Shown here piece by piece: positions 12,501-20,261 of a DNA stretch of 64,000 nucleotides; positions within the stretch are counted from its first letter, which is position 1; each line of letters starts with the position of its first letter. Source of the DNA: Asterias rubens (Eukaryota > Echinodermata > Asteroidea > Forcipulatida > Asteriidae); the NCBI RefSeq assembly GCF_902459465.1, contig NC_047063.1, positions 5,456,001 to 5,520,000 of the forward strand, given 5' to 3'. Made by a program: the position numbers and the translations under genes. The notes beneath the pieces were generated by a model. The model searched no databases and was not told where the DNA came from. It was given only the letters and a program-made list of their open reading frames with translations.

Positions 12501-15500
12501 AACGGGTGTTTATTTCACTTGTCATAGGCCAGTTCTTTAATTAACATACTCTAGCCATTCATGCAATGCATGTAGGATCTACATCGGCAACATGTAGAAA
12601 GAATACACCTATTCAATGCAATCCAAGGTTGCAATCTTCAGTATTGCTCCAAAAGACTATTCCATACTCCTTAGTGTGCAAATTAGAAATTCTTATCCAA
12701 TTTAATTTGTCCCTGCGCAATAAATTACAGCACCATTGAATTGCATGAGCACTGTATTGAATGAACACAACATCCTTTATCTGTTTTTTTTTTTTACTGC
12801 GATATACTAATGCTTCAGGCTATTTCCTTGGTATATATTTTTTTCCATATGACTTCCCTTTTTTTCAATTCAAAAATAATAATAACATTGTTCACTTTCC
12901 GCCTAGAGTAACATACATGTTTCTGTAAAATTGAACTAAATAAGGTATCGGTAATTACTCTTAAAATTAATGCCATTAAGAACTTTTGGTTAAAAGCCTA
13001 CAGCGGCTTTCAAAAGTATAAAACATTTTGAGCACATTATTCGTTCAAAGTAGTGTTTATGTACACTATGTTTATGTGTACTACAAACCAGTTCTTGTGC
13101 CCCAAAAATTTGAATCTAGATTCAAATCGTTAGGGCCTATATCTAGATTCAAATGTTTGGAGCACAAAAACAGATGAATATTTTTCCACATAACAGCAAT
13201 ACTTTGGAGTTAAATGTTTTCACTGTATCAGTAACGCTTCTTATTTTGTGTATGCCTATTGGGGATTATTCTGCCTACTTGGACCTAACCATGCCGCTCT
13301 GTATATTCGGTGATCATCTGATATTCTCAAAAATGCGACCAGCAAGGGCGAAAATTACACATATATTTGTTTTATTGTATACTTCTAAAGGATGAAAAGA
13401 ATCAAACGGTTCCAAAAACGAAAGGTATGTCACAGAAGATATCTTAGTTTCTAGGTGAAAGGTCACCATTAATAAAAAGGTCATAGAAGTGCAAATTATC
13501 AAGATAAACATTTCCGTCTGAGATACTGTCAAAGTCCAGGAAATAAGCCTCCTAAAATTGCCAAATTCTAAATCAGTCCAATAAAAACCCTTAGCTAAGA
13601 GACCATCAATTTTTCCTTTTTTAAATCGTCACCATTTTTGTAATGCCCAGACATGAGCAACATTTTAAATTTTCTAACACTATCTCTCTTGTGGAGTGTC
13701 TGAAAAAAAATCTAAAACAGACATTTGAACTTGTTTTGGGAGCATAGATACTTTGTTAAAATGAAAAATACTGGAAAATGTCAACTCAGGATGTGACCTT
13801 TACTTGGCCCTTTTTGATTAAGTGGAAGGACATGCAGGTCGGGTTTTTCAGCCTCTGTAGGCATTTTGGTCTCTTAAGGGTTAACAAAAACAAAGGTTCT
13901 TGAAAAACAAACAAAAAGACCACTACTTAAGGAACTATATAAAAAGACTGGACTATAATGACACCACAAAAATCCACATCTTTTCTACAACACAATAAAC
14001 AGGGCAATCGTTATGTTACAAAATCCCAATAGGAAAACACACATTATTCAATATTTCTCTGATAAAAGCTTTGTTGCTTTTTAAGTTTCTTGCACGATGG
14101 TGTTAACTAAAATCTAGAGTCAAAAAGTTAATATAATTTTGTTGGGATATCACCAAAATTTGTGAGTGGTTATGTCTGCTGGAAGAATCCATCCTTTGAA
14201 TACACTCCGAGAAATATTTCATGCAGAAATGTTTCTCAGATTGAAATGTTTTTAAATCCCGTCTCTTAATGTTTTTAAATCCCGTCTCTTAAGAGCACAT
14301 TCCTTGGAAGGGAATTGTTTCTCAAAATGATACACATTATCAACAGCTGTAGTGCTTTTTACCAAACAAGAGCAAGTTCGAGTGTGCACAATGGTTAACT
14401 AAAGGTTGACCATTTTGACTCGAACCCAGGCTGGTTGACCATTGGTTGACTACTGTGGTCGACCATTTGGAACCAGCCTCGAGCCCATGGTTTCTTCACT
14501 GGTCCCAACAGCATGTTCCATTCTAACATGTGTTAAGCGCAGAAGGGAACCAGTGACACTTAAGCGAAAAGGTGGAAGGTTGACTAGACTACCAAACAAG
14601 TCAGTCGGGTGAGTACGTCACTGCGCATGTGCGTTGCTAGTCTGTGGTCGACCACTAGTGGACTAAATGTGCGCACTCGAACTTGCTCCAAGTTTTATGG
14701 CCATTAATATTTTGAGTCACAAATATAAACAAAGGTATAGGCCCCTACCCTTTAATGGTTTGAATTTCCTTTTTTTATATTTTGTATTGGCAGCTTGGAA
14801 ACCAGATACACCAATAGTACGGTCATTGGTAATGAAGGAGGAAGGAAAACTCATTATGTATCCATAGTCCTACTTGAAAATTGCAGAGAAAAAATGCGTT
14901 CGGATTTAATAACAAATTGTTCACTGAACTGCAGGCTTATACTCCAGTAATTTTAAAGTTGCGCCAGAAAACTCAAGACCAGACAACCCTGGTTGTCTGT
15001 TTTTTGTTCAATTAAATAATCAATTTGTTTGGCAAAAGCTGCATCCTTTTATTATTATACAAGACATTTACAGTTAAACTGTTGTATAACAGTTTAAAAG
15101 GTTGAACGGGGAGAAATGTTTTCTCTTTGAGGTCCCGTATTACATTTTGAGCTACAATTCCTGAGATCTTGTGGATTTTAGCCCTCAAGTTATTTTCTTT
15201 CACTTGGGAAAAACACCATGTTACTAAAAAAGGTACGCTCAACAAAATAGAACTTTGACTGAGAAAACAAATATTATATACCATGTGTATACAATCATTC
15301 AAAATTGTACAAACAAAAAACAAAAGCCACAAGCCAATGAGTAACAAGGAGAAACGGGTGACCAGCAGCTCTACAAGGTCATCCTAACACAAACAATTTC
15401 CCCAACTCTCAGATAAATAAATACAAAAATAAATACTTTTTAGTGAAATTTAAATAATAAAAATATACATGTAAATAAATATTTTATAACTGTTTTTAAC

Positions 15501-18233
15501 TGTATACTTTTAAGACTTCCATGTTCTGTTTTAAGCTGTTTTTGCATTTTGACTGTTCTCTTTGTTTCTTGGTTATTTTTGTTTAGGGGAGAAAATTCTT
15601 AAACTCAGACTAAGTTAAGTTCAGGGGCCCGGGCCAGTAGTTTTCGTATCTGGCAAGTACATGTGTTGCTGTAAACTTATGACTGGACAAATCCAGCGGT
15701 CTTGTGTTTTCTAATTGAACGCTCCGGAGTTAAAGCAGTCAATATTTGTTTTATAACACCACAACAGACTATTTATCATCTTTGTACCGTAACATTTGTA
15801 CGCGCGTTTCAGATACACAGATGCACAACTGATTGGGTTTGAGGTGGGTAAAAAGACGTCTGGGTACTGCACGCCGTGTGATAGTCGTCGGACTACCACA
15901 CGGCAAACGATGTACTATCACACGGCAAACAATGCACTATCACACGGCTGCCGTTTTGTAAAACCAAGACATATCATGTGACGCGCTCTAAACCAATGAA
16001 AAGGCAGAATATTTGTTAGGGGTGTTATAATAGATACTAGGGTTTGGACGCTTAACAGTTTAAACTTGAAAAAATGTGAAATCCGTTGCAAAAATTCCTT
16101 TTAGGTTAAAGGAGGCCAACGGTAACAAGTAGAGGGAAATATATAAATATCTACTTACCATATCAACAAAAGTTGCCTCTAAAGCACCAGTGACTAGACT
16201 TTCAATTGACACCTCCTTCTCTATGAACGGCCACTTGTAGGGTCGCAGGTCCCCCTTTCGAGAGAACTGCCTTTGTTCTAAGGTACTGTTGACGAGGAGC
16301 TCATAGACCCGATCTAACTTATCTAAGATTTGATAATGGAGTGTGTTGACTGACATCAGTGAGGCTCCTGTCCCAGCATGGCCGTCAAAGACTGCAAAGT
16401 ACGTCATGGGAATGTCATCTGGATCCTTAATAAAGGACAGAAACAAAACATCAAAGAACTGTCTGCAAATTCTGTGATTGGAAATCCAAGAGCGATAAGT
16501 TGAGATAACTTTTTTTTATGAAACAAAAAGCAAGAACAAAAATCCAAGAGCAATAAGTTAAGATGACTTTTTAATTGTGTATTTTTTTTTTTTTTTTTAA
16601 GTAAGACATTAGAGCATTGTATGTGTTGTAAATTTAGGAGTAGCGAAACTGTCTGGGGTATATTGGAATGAAGATTAAAGAACACTTCTTACTGCACTTG
16701 AGGGTTTACCCTCTTCCCCTACAGCCATCTTCTCGTGATTATGACCCTTAAGAACAAAGTGTCCAGCAGCAGCTTGATCCTCATTCTGCTTGCTCTTCCC
16801 TCCATTCATCACTCTGTGGCCAAAAACAACACGGTCAATTACAAGGGTCACAAAATACTCTCCGTCTTCAACATCTTTAGTTGTTTTGCTGCATCCAGCA
16901 GCAATACACTTGGTCAGCATTGCCGGAAAAATGCAAGATTTTTCTTTTTTCGAAACGAACAAACTCACGACTTGGACTTGCATGTACTTTGCACGCATGT
17001 TTACTCTACGCATCAAGGCAAATTCTGCCTCGATTGACGTCACAAAAGGGGTAGGCGGAGTCAACCCCCAAACAACTTTATCTATTTTTTAAACATACAA
17101 ATCGTGACAAACAATTACTAGAAAAATTGTTTTATTGTTACTAAACATATATTCTTGGGTTTGAAAAAATAAAAATTCTATTTCCAGGTGACTTTAAAGG
17201 AAGGCTACCTTTGGTAATTACTCAAACAATTAATGACCATAAATAAAAGCTTACTTGATTAAGAGCACTTGATAGCAGTTGATATTATAAAAGACTCCCT
17301 TTGAAGCAATTTAGAGACATTCTGGGAAACAAATATAATAGAATGGCGTGGCGCGACAAGGTTGAAGATTTTGTCTGAAATCTACAGCCTAGAGTCTCAA
17401 CATTGAAAACATTATGCTCTGCTGTTCTGCAGTCTGAGTAAGTTGGTTCTCATGTGCGCACAAACCAATATAGCACATCCCAATTAAACTCATGTATACT
17501 ATACCTGAACATCAAACAATCAAAGAATTTACATCATAGTCAGATGAAGCCCAAGGGTTAGTATTTCATAATTCCAGACATTGTACCAGGGGTGGATTTC
17601 ACAAACAGTTAAGACTAGTCTTACACTGTCGCTCGGGTTAGGATGAGTTACTCATCCTAACTTAGGACTAGTCTTAGGTTTTTAATATCTCCTAGGACTA
17701 GTCCTAAGTTAGGAATTCAACGTCCTAACTCTTTGTGAAATTGACCCATGACCTTGTTCAAACCTAAAGCCGAGTTCGAATTGGTGGATACAGCTATGGC
17801 TGATTAGTTGCCTCATCATGTGGTGAAGTAAAGACTGCCTTAGCAACACCCTCAACAACAGTCATAGCCGTAGCCGTAGCTGCCAATTCCAATACAACCT
17901 AACTCGCATAGTGGCTCATGGAGAACATGCACACCAGAAACGAGTCTTGGAATGAGCTTTGTGCATGAATCAGACACACTACACTTACTCTGAATAGCCA
18001 CTGTGCCAAGGCAGCTTGGATAAATCCCTTGGCACCATGATTGGTCGGATGACAGAATCTGAGGCGATGGAGACTTCCTCCGAGCTCAGCTGAAGGAACT
18101 CCGGTCTGGTGTAGGAGTACTTCTCCTGCATGCCATTGGTGATCTCATCCTCCTCCATGCCACCTTTCATGGCTCGGTTCTGTGGCATGTTGGCCATCAC
18201 ATTGTTAACAACTTGTCGGAAACGGTTCAGCAT
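287..18233 (-). CDS. PPM1H: PPM1H-type PP2C protein phosphatase, 8 coding exons, 507 aa
   Basis: Metal-dependent Ser/Thr phosphatase of the PPM1H/J/M group. Human PPM1H removes the LRRK2 phosphate from Rab GTPases on membranes. Coding exons, in gene order: 18233-17989, 16813-16693, 16425-16159, 7097-6985, 5708-5505, 5067-4896, 4009-3858, 536-287; all borders are GT/AG and phases join to one 507-aa frame (human about 514). Visible: an amphipathic N-terminus (MLNRFRQVVNNVMANM) like the membrane-binding helix of PPM1H; the family signature YTRPEFL..LPWHSGYSE (to residue 82); NED at 92-94; FDGHAG at 135-140; SGGCTAL near 225-231; ANAGDSR 243-249; GVTRGFGDHD 346-355; ATDGLWD 394-400; GSGDD 454-458. 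Metal-binding Asp residues are all present, so it should be active. The tail after 465 is Ser/Pro-rich and not conserved. The N-terminal helix favours PPM1H over PPM1J/M; that paralogue choice is inference. Confidence 0.93.
604..2492. mobile_element. ~1.9-kb DNA element with long inverted arms
   Basis: The left arm (604-720: GGACCCAGTCTTCACTGCGT, then TTTAGATTTG, TGTGGTTTTTCCAA, CCATAGTTTT) recurs in reverse complement and the same order in the right arm (2199-2492: AAAACTATGG, TTGGAAAAACCACA, CAAATCTAAA, ACGCAGTGAAGACC). The right arm is longer through insertions. No transposase frame survives inside, so it is probably a non-autonomous fold-back element. It lies in PPM1H intron 7. Confidence 0.6.
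1408..1674. mobile_element. MITE, GGGCCCAATTTCATAGAGCT family
   Basis: About 267 bp bounded by GGGCCAAATTCCATAGAGCT at the left and, inverted, AGCTCTATGAAATTGGGCCC at the right. The inner sequence (GAATACCAGTAACAAGCAAT) recurs at 33251-33495. Nested in the larger fold-back element around it. Confidence 0.75.
2493..3332. other. PPM1H intron 7, unassigned stretch
   Basis: No gene seen. It includes a short alternating purine/pyrimidine run (GCGCGTACGCGCACTACGCG at 2859-2878) and, at 3178-3262, a decayed minus-strand tRNA-like SINE head (ACTCAAACCCACACACTGTT). Confidence 0.4.
3333..3702 (-). mobile_element. TTAA-bounded MITE, ~370 bp, diverged copy
   Basis: Starts TTAAAGGCACTGGTGGACA and ends GTGTCCAGTGCCTTTAA. 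The interior (GATAGTATAAAACATTGTGA, CACACAAATTTGTGT, ATACACCAAGTGAGAA) matches the family in reverse orientation to the 45899 copy. Confidence 0.8.
3858..4009 (-). CDS. PPM1H: PPM1H coding exon 7
   Basis: Residues 375-424 plus two bases of Arg425: VRVYDLFDQDHSENDVLVMA then TDGLWDILSNEKV, which carries metal-binding Asp396 of the ATDGLWD motif. Acceptor CTCCAAG, donor GTAATC. Confidence 0.92.
4218..4640 (-). mobile_element. Full-length tRNA-derived SINE with LINE-like tail
   Basis: Reading the minus strand from 4640: a tRNA-like head with A box TGGCCGAGCGG (4631-4621) and B box GGTTCGAATCC (4576-4566), then the body (AAGCAAGACACATAACCATT, GGGACGAAAGCC, GAAAAGAAAAGGGGTTCGCC), ending in GCGCTATATAAGAAGCCA and an (ATT)n tail. 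The head has a Ser/Leu-like long variable region. It is a SINE rather than a working tRNA gene because the tRNA part continues into a repeated body; part of the body recurs at 9715-9985. Confidence 0.8.
4896..5067 (-). CDS. PPM1H: PPM1H coding exon 6
   Basis: Residues 317-374: WTYKEVLEDDLRFPLVFGEG, then ATIGVTRGFGDHDLK and IKPFLSPVPE. GFGD replaces the usual GLGD of vertebrates, a conservative change. Acceptor TTTTCCAG, donor GTAAG, phase 0 at the 3' end. I found this exon by reading the minus-strand frame between its two splice sites. Confidence 0.9.
5505..5708 (-). CDS. PPM1H: PPM1H coding exon 5
   Basis: Residues 249-316 plus two bases of Trp317, reading RAIICKGSEVIPMSTDF..FQKRVHRKDLGKRV. 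This is the region of the PPM1H flap next to the active site that is thought to select phospho-Rab substrates. Acceptor TTTGTACAG, donor GTAAGC. Confidence 0.91.
5709..6984. other. PPM1H intron 4
   Basis: No coding sequence recognised. Contains a C-run near 6463-6480, a fragment of the GGGCCCAATT MITE at 6649-6720, and TTA-rich sequence near 6940-6972 preceded by GCAGGGTGGATATGTGC, a motif seen again at 51061 beside another TTA run. Confidence 0.5.
6985..7097 (-). CDS. PPM1H: PPM1H coding exon 4
   Basis: Residues 212-248 plus two bases of Arg249: YYAISGGCTALVALFLLGKL and YIANAGDS, the central beta-sandwich strands. Acceptor TTTTTGCAG; donor GTGATT is a weaker but valid GT site. A 9-kb intron separates it from exon 3. 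Confidence 0.92.
7318..7765. repeat. Cluster of GTCCGG / CGGACA / ATGCAAAT-like repeats
   Basis: Short units GCGGACACAATTGCATATGC (with variants at 7640, 7671 and 7700) and CTCCGGACAAGTCCGCTCCG recur here in both orientations. Lies in the 9-kb PPM1H intron 3. Function unknown; the open reading frame through it looks like a by-product of the repeats. Confidence 0.6.
8218..9022. repeat. Minisatellite with alternating 110- and 129-bp units
   Basis: The phrase CTTGAGAACTGAGGCTTATT begins at 8423, 8533, 8662, 8773, 8902 and (cut short) 9013. Spacings run about 110, 129, 111, 129, 111. The longer unit carries an extra CAAATGTRTTTA-type insert. Six units are well kept, with more diverged ones upstream to about 8218. 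The real repeat is therefore a dimer of about 240 bp. Confidence 0.85.
9026..9695. mobile_element. Possible ~670-bp element with short inverted ends
   Basis: GGGTCATTCT at the left and GGAATGACCC at the right give a 9-10-bp inverted end pair around a stretch that matches nothing else in the window. No transposase frame seen. The short ends could be chance. Confidence 0.3.
9715..9985 (-). mobile_element. Diverged copy of the 4218-4640 SINE
   Basis: The order of body and head matches the copy at 4218: ATAGCACCATGTTATG, CAAATGCACTGGGTT, TTACGTCCCATC, ACACTCTGCTGATCA, CCACTTGGCCACGACA. The B box is broken (GGATCAGTCAA), so it should be inactive. Confidence 0.65.
10227..10607 (+). mobile_element. 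TTAA-bounded MITE
   Basis: Begins TTAAAGACAGTGGACACTAT, ends CCACTGCCTTTAA; family interior (GAAACCTCAAGTTCTAAATC, GAGGGAGCTGTTTCTCACAA) is present. One of at least eleven copies in the window. Confidence 0.85.
10617..11022 (+). mobile_element. LINE 3' end: RT C-terminus remnant and (TTA)n tail
   Basis: Broken frames read YLVELVHSYNSN..RLRSSADQTRLSVPRTRRKAG.. FAIAAP.., the pattern of the C-terminal part of CR1/L2-type reverse transcriptases. A hairpin AAAGCGCTCTGCTCTCCATA GAGCGCTATACAA and a (TTA)n run follow, as expected for the 3' end of such elements. Frameshifted and 5'-truncated. Confidence 0.7.
11185..11576 (+). mobile_element. TTAA-bounded MITE
   Basis: TTAAAAGCAGTGGACACTAT at the left and TGTCCACTGCCTTTAA at the right; about 392 bp, with the internal TTGAGGTCTCGAAATC arm. 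Full length. Confidence 0.85.
11698..12055 (-). mobile_element. TTAA-bounded MITE, right end lost
   Basis: Starts TTAAAGGCACTGGACACTAT and carries GGGGAGAGGTTGATAGTATA and CGGCTCCCTCTGAAG in reverse family order. The far end decays after TTGTCTTTGACATGTACC. Lies 121 bp from the oppositely oriented copy ending at 11576. Confidence 0.75.
13093..13170. repeat. Short palindrome
   Basis: TTGTGCCCCAAAAATTTGAA TCTAGATTC at the left pairs with GAATCTAGAT..TTTGGAGCACAA-type sequence inverted at the right, giving a hairpin of about 78 bp in PPM1H intron 3. Confidence 0.6.
14370..14688. mobile_element. MITE, GAGCAAGTTCGAGTG ends, 319 bp
   Basis: GAGCAAGTTCGAGTGTGCAC at the left end is mirrored by GTGCGCACTCGAACTTGCTC at the right. 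Inside are repeated GGTTGACCATT and TGGTCGACCA motifs. No coding potential. Confidence 0.7.
16159..16425 (-). CDS. PPM1H: PPM1H coding exon 3
   Basis: Residues 123-211. Holds the core PP2C motif YFAVFDGHAGTG, with Asp136 and Gly137 as expected metal-site residues, then a helical stretch (LDRVYELLVNSTLEQRQF). In phase 0 at both ends; acceptor TTAAG, donor GTAAGT. Confidence 0.92.
16693..16813 (-). CDS. PPM1H: PPM1H coding exon 2
   Basis: Residues 82-122, starting VMNGGKSKQNEDQ. Contains the first PP2C metal motif, NED (92-94). Acceptor CACAG ends at 16814 and donor GTAAGA starts at 16692. The exon ends in phase 0 in a Lys/Gly-rich variable loop shorter than the human one. Confidence 0.9.
17195..17320 (-). 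mobile_element. Diverged fragment of the TTAA MITE
   Basis: TTTAAAGGAAGGCTACCTTTGGTAATTACTCAAA-like start and GATAGCAGTTGATATTATAAAA resemble the family, but most of the body is missing. In PPM1H intron 1. Confidence 0.45.
17590..17747. mobile_element. Palindromic MITE, TTTCACAAA..CTTTGTGAAA family
   Basis: GGGTGGATTTCACAAACAGT at one end and ACTCTTTGTGAAATTGACCC at the other, with inner inverted GGACTAGTCCTAAGTTAGGA-type arms. Related copies are at 34461-34604 and 54826-54982. Nearly the whole length can fold back. Confidence 0.75.
17989..18233 (-). CDS. PPM1H: PPM1H coding exon 1 (start codon exon)
   Basis: Encodes residues 1-81 plus two bases of Glu82: the amphipathic N-terminal helix, an acidic linker and the family signature YTRPEFLQLSSEEV..LPWHSGYSE. 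The ATG at 18233 is chosen because the residues that follow align with the human PPM1H N-terminus. The donor GTAAGT lies at 17988-17983. Confidence 0.92.
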
Positions 18234-18496
18234 GATGGCAAACGGTTGGGCTCAGTCTCATACTGCACCATGAAAAACTCGCCAAGACTCCCAGTTGCTT
18301 TATTTTTGCAAAATGATAGGCCTATTCTCTCGCTGAATTTGAATTTGATGGCATGAGCATACAGCATCAATGTACATAAAAGGAACAGAATTCATCAGAG
18401 TCTTCAACTCTAAGTGAACAGGTCTTCTTCACACATGTAGTACGGAGTGAGTGGAAGCTGATATTTAGTTGTTTTCTGTCATCCAAAGATAACAAC
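18234..18496 (-). other. PPM1H: PPM1H 5' UTR part of coding exon 1
   Basis: A good minus-strand acceptor (GCACTTTTCAG) ends at 18497, so an upstream 5' UTR intron is likely. A matching donor AAAAAG/GTAAGA sits at 19732/19731. The noncoding exon to the right of it would fall inside the shared promoter region with HDAC11. Not proven without transcripts. Confidence 0.5.
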
Positions 18497-19287
18497 CTGA
18501 AAAGTGCAGAAGTTTACATTATAAGAAAGAAAAATACTGTACGTTTCAAGCTCTGCTGTACAGCTGTTTCTGATCAGCAGAATGTGGGTTCGAGCCCGGC
18601 CGTGCGTCGTCAAGCAAGACACTTACCATTGCTTCGTCGTTCGGATACGACGTTAGCTGTTAGTGTCAGTAGTATGTACAAAGGCCTGTGTGTTGTTATA
18701 AAAAACTATCAACACTTGTTAAATATACCCTTTCTATCGGAAAGAGACGGGGTTCACCCGGTGTGTCTGGCAGTGCGACTATCTTCAATCTAGCCCCATA
18801 AAATAAAGAGCCAATACGCTGGACTTTTTTTCCAGACACGCCTGGTTCCCAGGCGCGTGTCCATATGTTTTGTACACAAAGCACAAATCAGGTATTTTTT
18901 CTTTCTGGGACGAACGTGTGCAGATAAATCTCCATGTTTGTCCTGGGAAAAAAATACTTGCACGGTCGGGGACAATCGACATTTGTAGTGTAGTGGTGGT
19001 AAAACGAAGTAGTTGGGGACTGAATTACGGTAAGAATTTATCATTTTAAACAATTTTTGTGATTGCAGAGTTGATTTTCTGTCGCCCACAGGGCCAATGA
19101 GAGTTCAAAGGACACACAGAGCCTAATTTTGGGGCGGTAAAAAACAAAAAAGGAGATTTACGTTGGCAAAATTCAATGAACCAGTATCGTTATTGTCGTG
19201 AGAGATATAAACCTATATGATTTATGAGGTTACAGGAGACGATAGCGGAACAAAACCACATAGTTCTAGGAGTAGGGCGCGGAAAAG

Positions 19288-19405
19288 TTTCCGTATGGCG
19301 CCACCACTTTTTCATTCGATATGAAATAATATAGTATCTTATTTACCTCAATGAGATATCCCTTTTTGTAAAAATGAGTGAAAAAGTGGTGGCGCCATAC
19401 GGAAA
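19288..19405. mobile_element. Fold-back MITE with 27-bp perfect arms
   Basis: Arms 19288-19314 and 19379-19405 are perfect reverse complements (TTTCCGTATGGCGCCACCAC onward). A second copy lies at 36380-36502 with the same loop (CAATGAGATATCCCTTTTTG). Confidence 0.85.
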
Positions 19406-19414
19406 GTTATCCTA

Positions 19415-19535
19415 GGGCGCCGCTGTATTCCTTTTTTCAAATTTTTACATTATCGGTCATATAGTATTACTTAGTATGACCGATAATGTCAATGAACGAT
19501 AATGTCAAAAGTTGAAAAAAGGAATACAGCGCCCC
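19415..19535. mobile_element. Fold-back MITE, CGCTGTATTCC arms
   Basis: CGCTGTATTCCTTTTTTCAA (19421-19440) is the perfect reverse complement of 19512-19531; the loop has its own inner palindrome around ATTATCGGTCATA. It starts ten bases after the preceding fold-back element. Confidence 0.8.
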
Positions 19536-20211
19536 AGTACTGGGTCTAACCTAATTAATGTCACTCAAAAGTCAAAGTCACCCATTTTTAGTTTTCAAAA
19601 TCACTGGTGACACTGATCAGCAGGACATCATTTTGATAAATAATTTAAAAAATAAAAATAAAAAAATAAACAGAATGTAAGTTCTAATAAACTAACACAA
19701 AAGTATTTCTCTTTCTCAGACACCGTCTTACCTTTTTAATTTAATAATAACAATACCAGCCACACCACAGACATGACAGACAGAGCCGGCCCAGCCAGAC
19801 CACACCACCATGCAGAAAGGAAAGAGAAGTGAAAATGAAATTGCATCACATGCGTTTGCATTCCATCGTGTTCATCACTGTTTATCAGGTCTTAGTCATT
19901 ATTCTTTCTGCTAACTCTAGTGATGTCATTTCTGTGTGATCACAGATGAGGAAGGGATTGGGATCAGGATGACAGTGTGGGGCCGCTCATCTGCTGACGA
20001 TGTAAAGTTCACTTCCCCCGACCAAAATGTCACGCCTCCTGATGTAGATGTCCCAACTGTAGTTTCTATACCCCAACTTAGAATACTCACGTAATGGTAT
20101 GGTCCGCCTGTAGTCGGGCTTCGCCTAAATTGTAGTTTTAAAAAATCCGAGTAGAGTGGGGGCAACAGCGCCCTCTCTTGAAATAAAAAAGGTAAACAGA
20201 AATGACTGAAA

Positions 20212-20261
20212 ATGGAAACCGAAGATGACCACATCTCCACCAGTAAAGATGAAAAAGAGAG
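20212..20261 (+). CDS. HDAC11: HDAC11 coding exon 1
   Basis: METEDDHISTSKDEKE plus two bases. The donor GTATTT is weak. The exon is supported by exact phase fit: its final AG joins the T at 21025 to make Ser17. The upstream ATG at 20202 is out of frame and soon stops. Confidence 0.65.

Larger units (their letters stand above)
7098..16158. other. PPM1H intron 3 (9 kb), repeat-rich
   Basis: No gene recognised inside. Beyond the elements listed separately, 12056-13092 and 13171-14369 hold AT-rich sequence with no clear repeat; 12165-12215 carries a fragment of a minus-strand tRNA-like SINE head (GGGATTTGAACCAACCACCT). 15885-15950 has three copies of ACTATCACACGGC-like units. Confidence 0.5.
18497..20211. 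promoter_or_regulatory. Shared upstream region of PPM1H and HDAC11
   Basis: The two genes point away from each other across 1.7 kb (1.98 kb between start codons). If the donor at 19732 is real, PPM1H starts between about 19732 and 20200, within a few hundred bases of the HDAC11 start codon: a two-way promoter. No TATA box was convincing. 20164-20181 (ACAGCGCCCTCTCTTGA) recurs exactly at 54393-54410. A plus-strand SINE body fragment (TGTGGGTTCGAGCCCGGCCG) lies near 18578, and two fold-back elements at 19288-19535. Confidence 0.45.
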
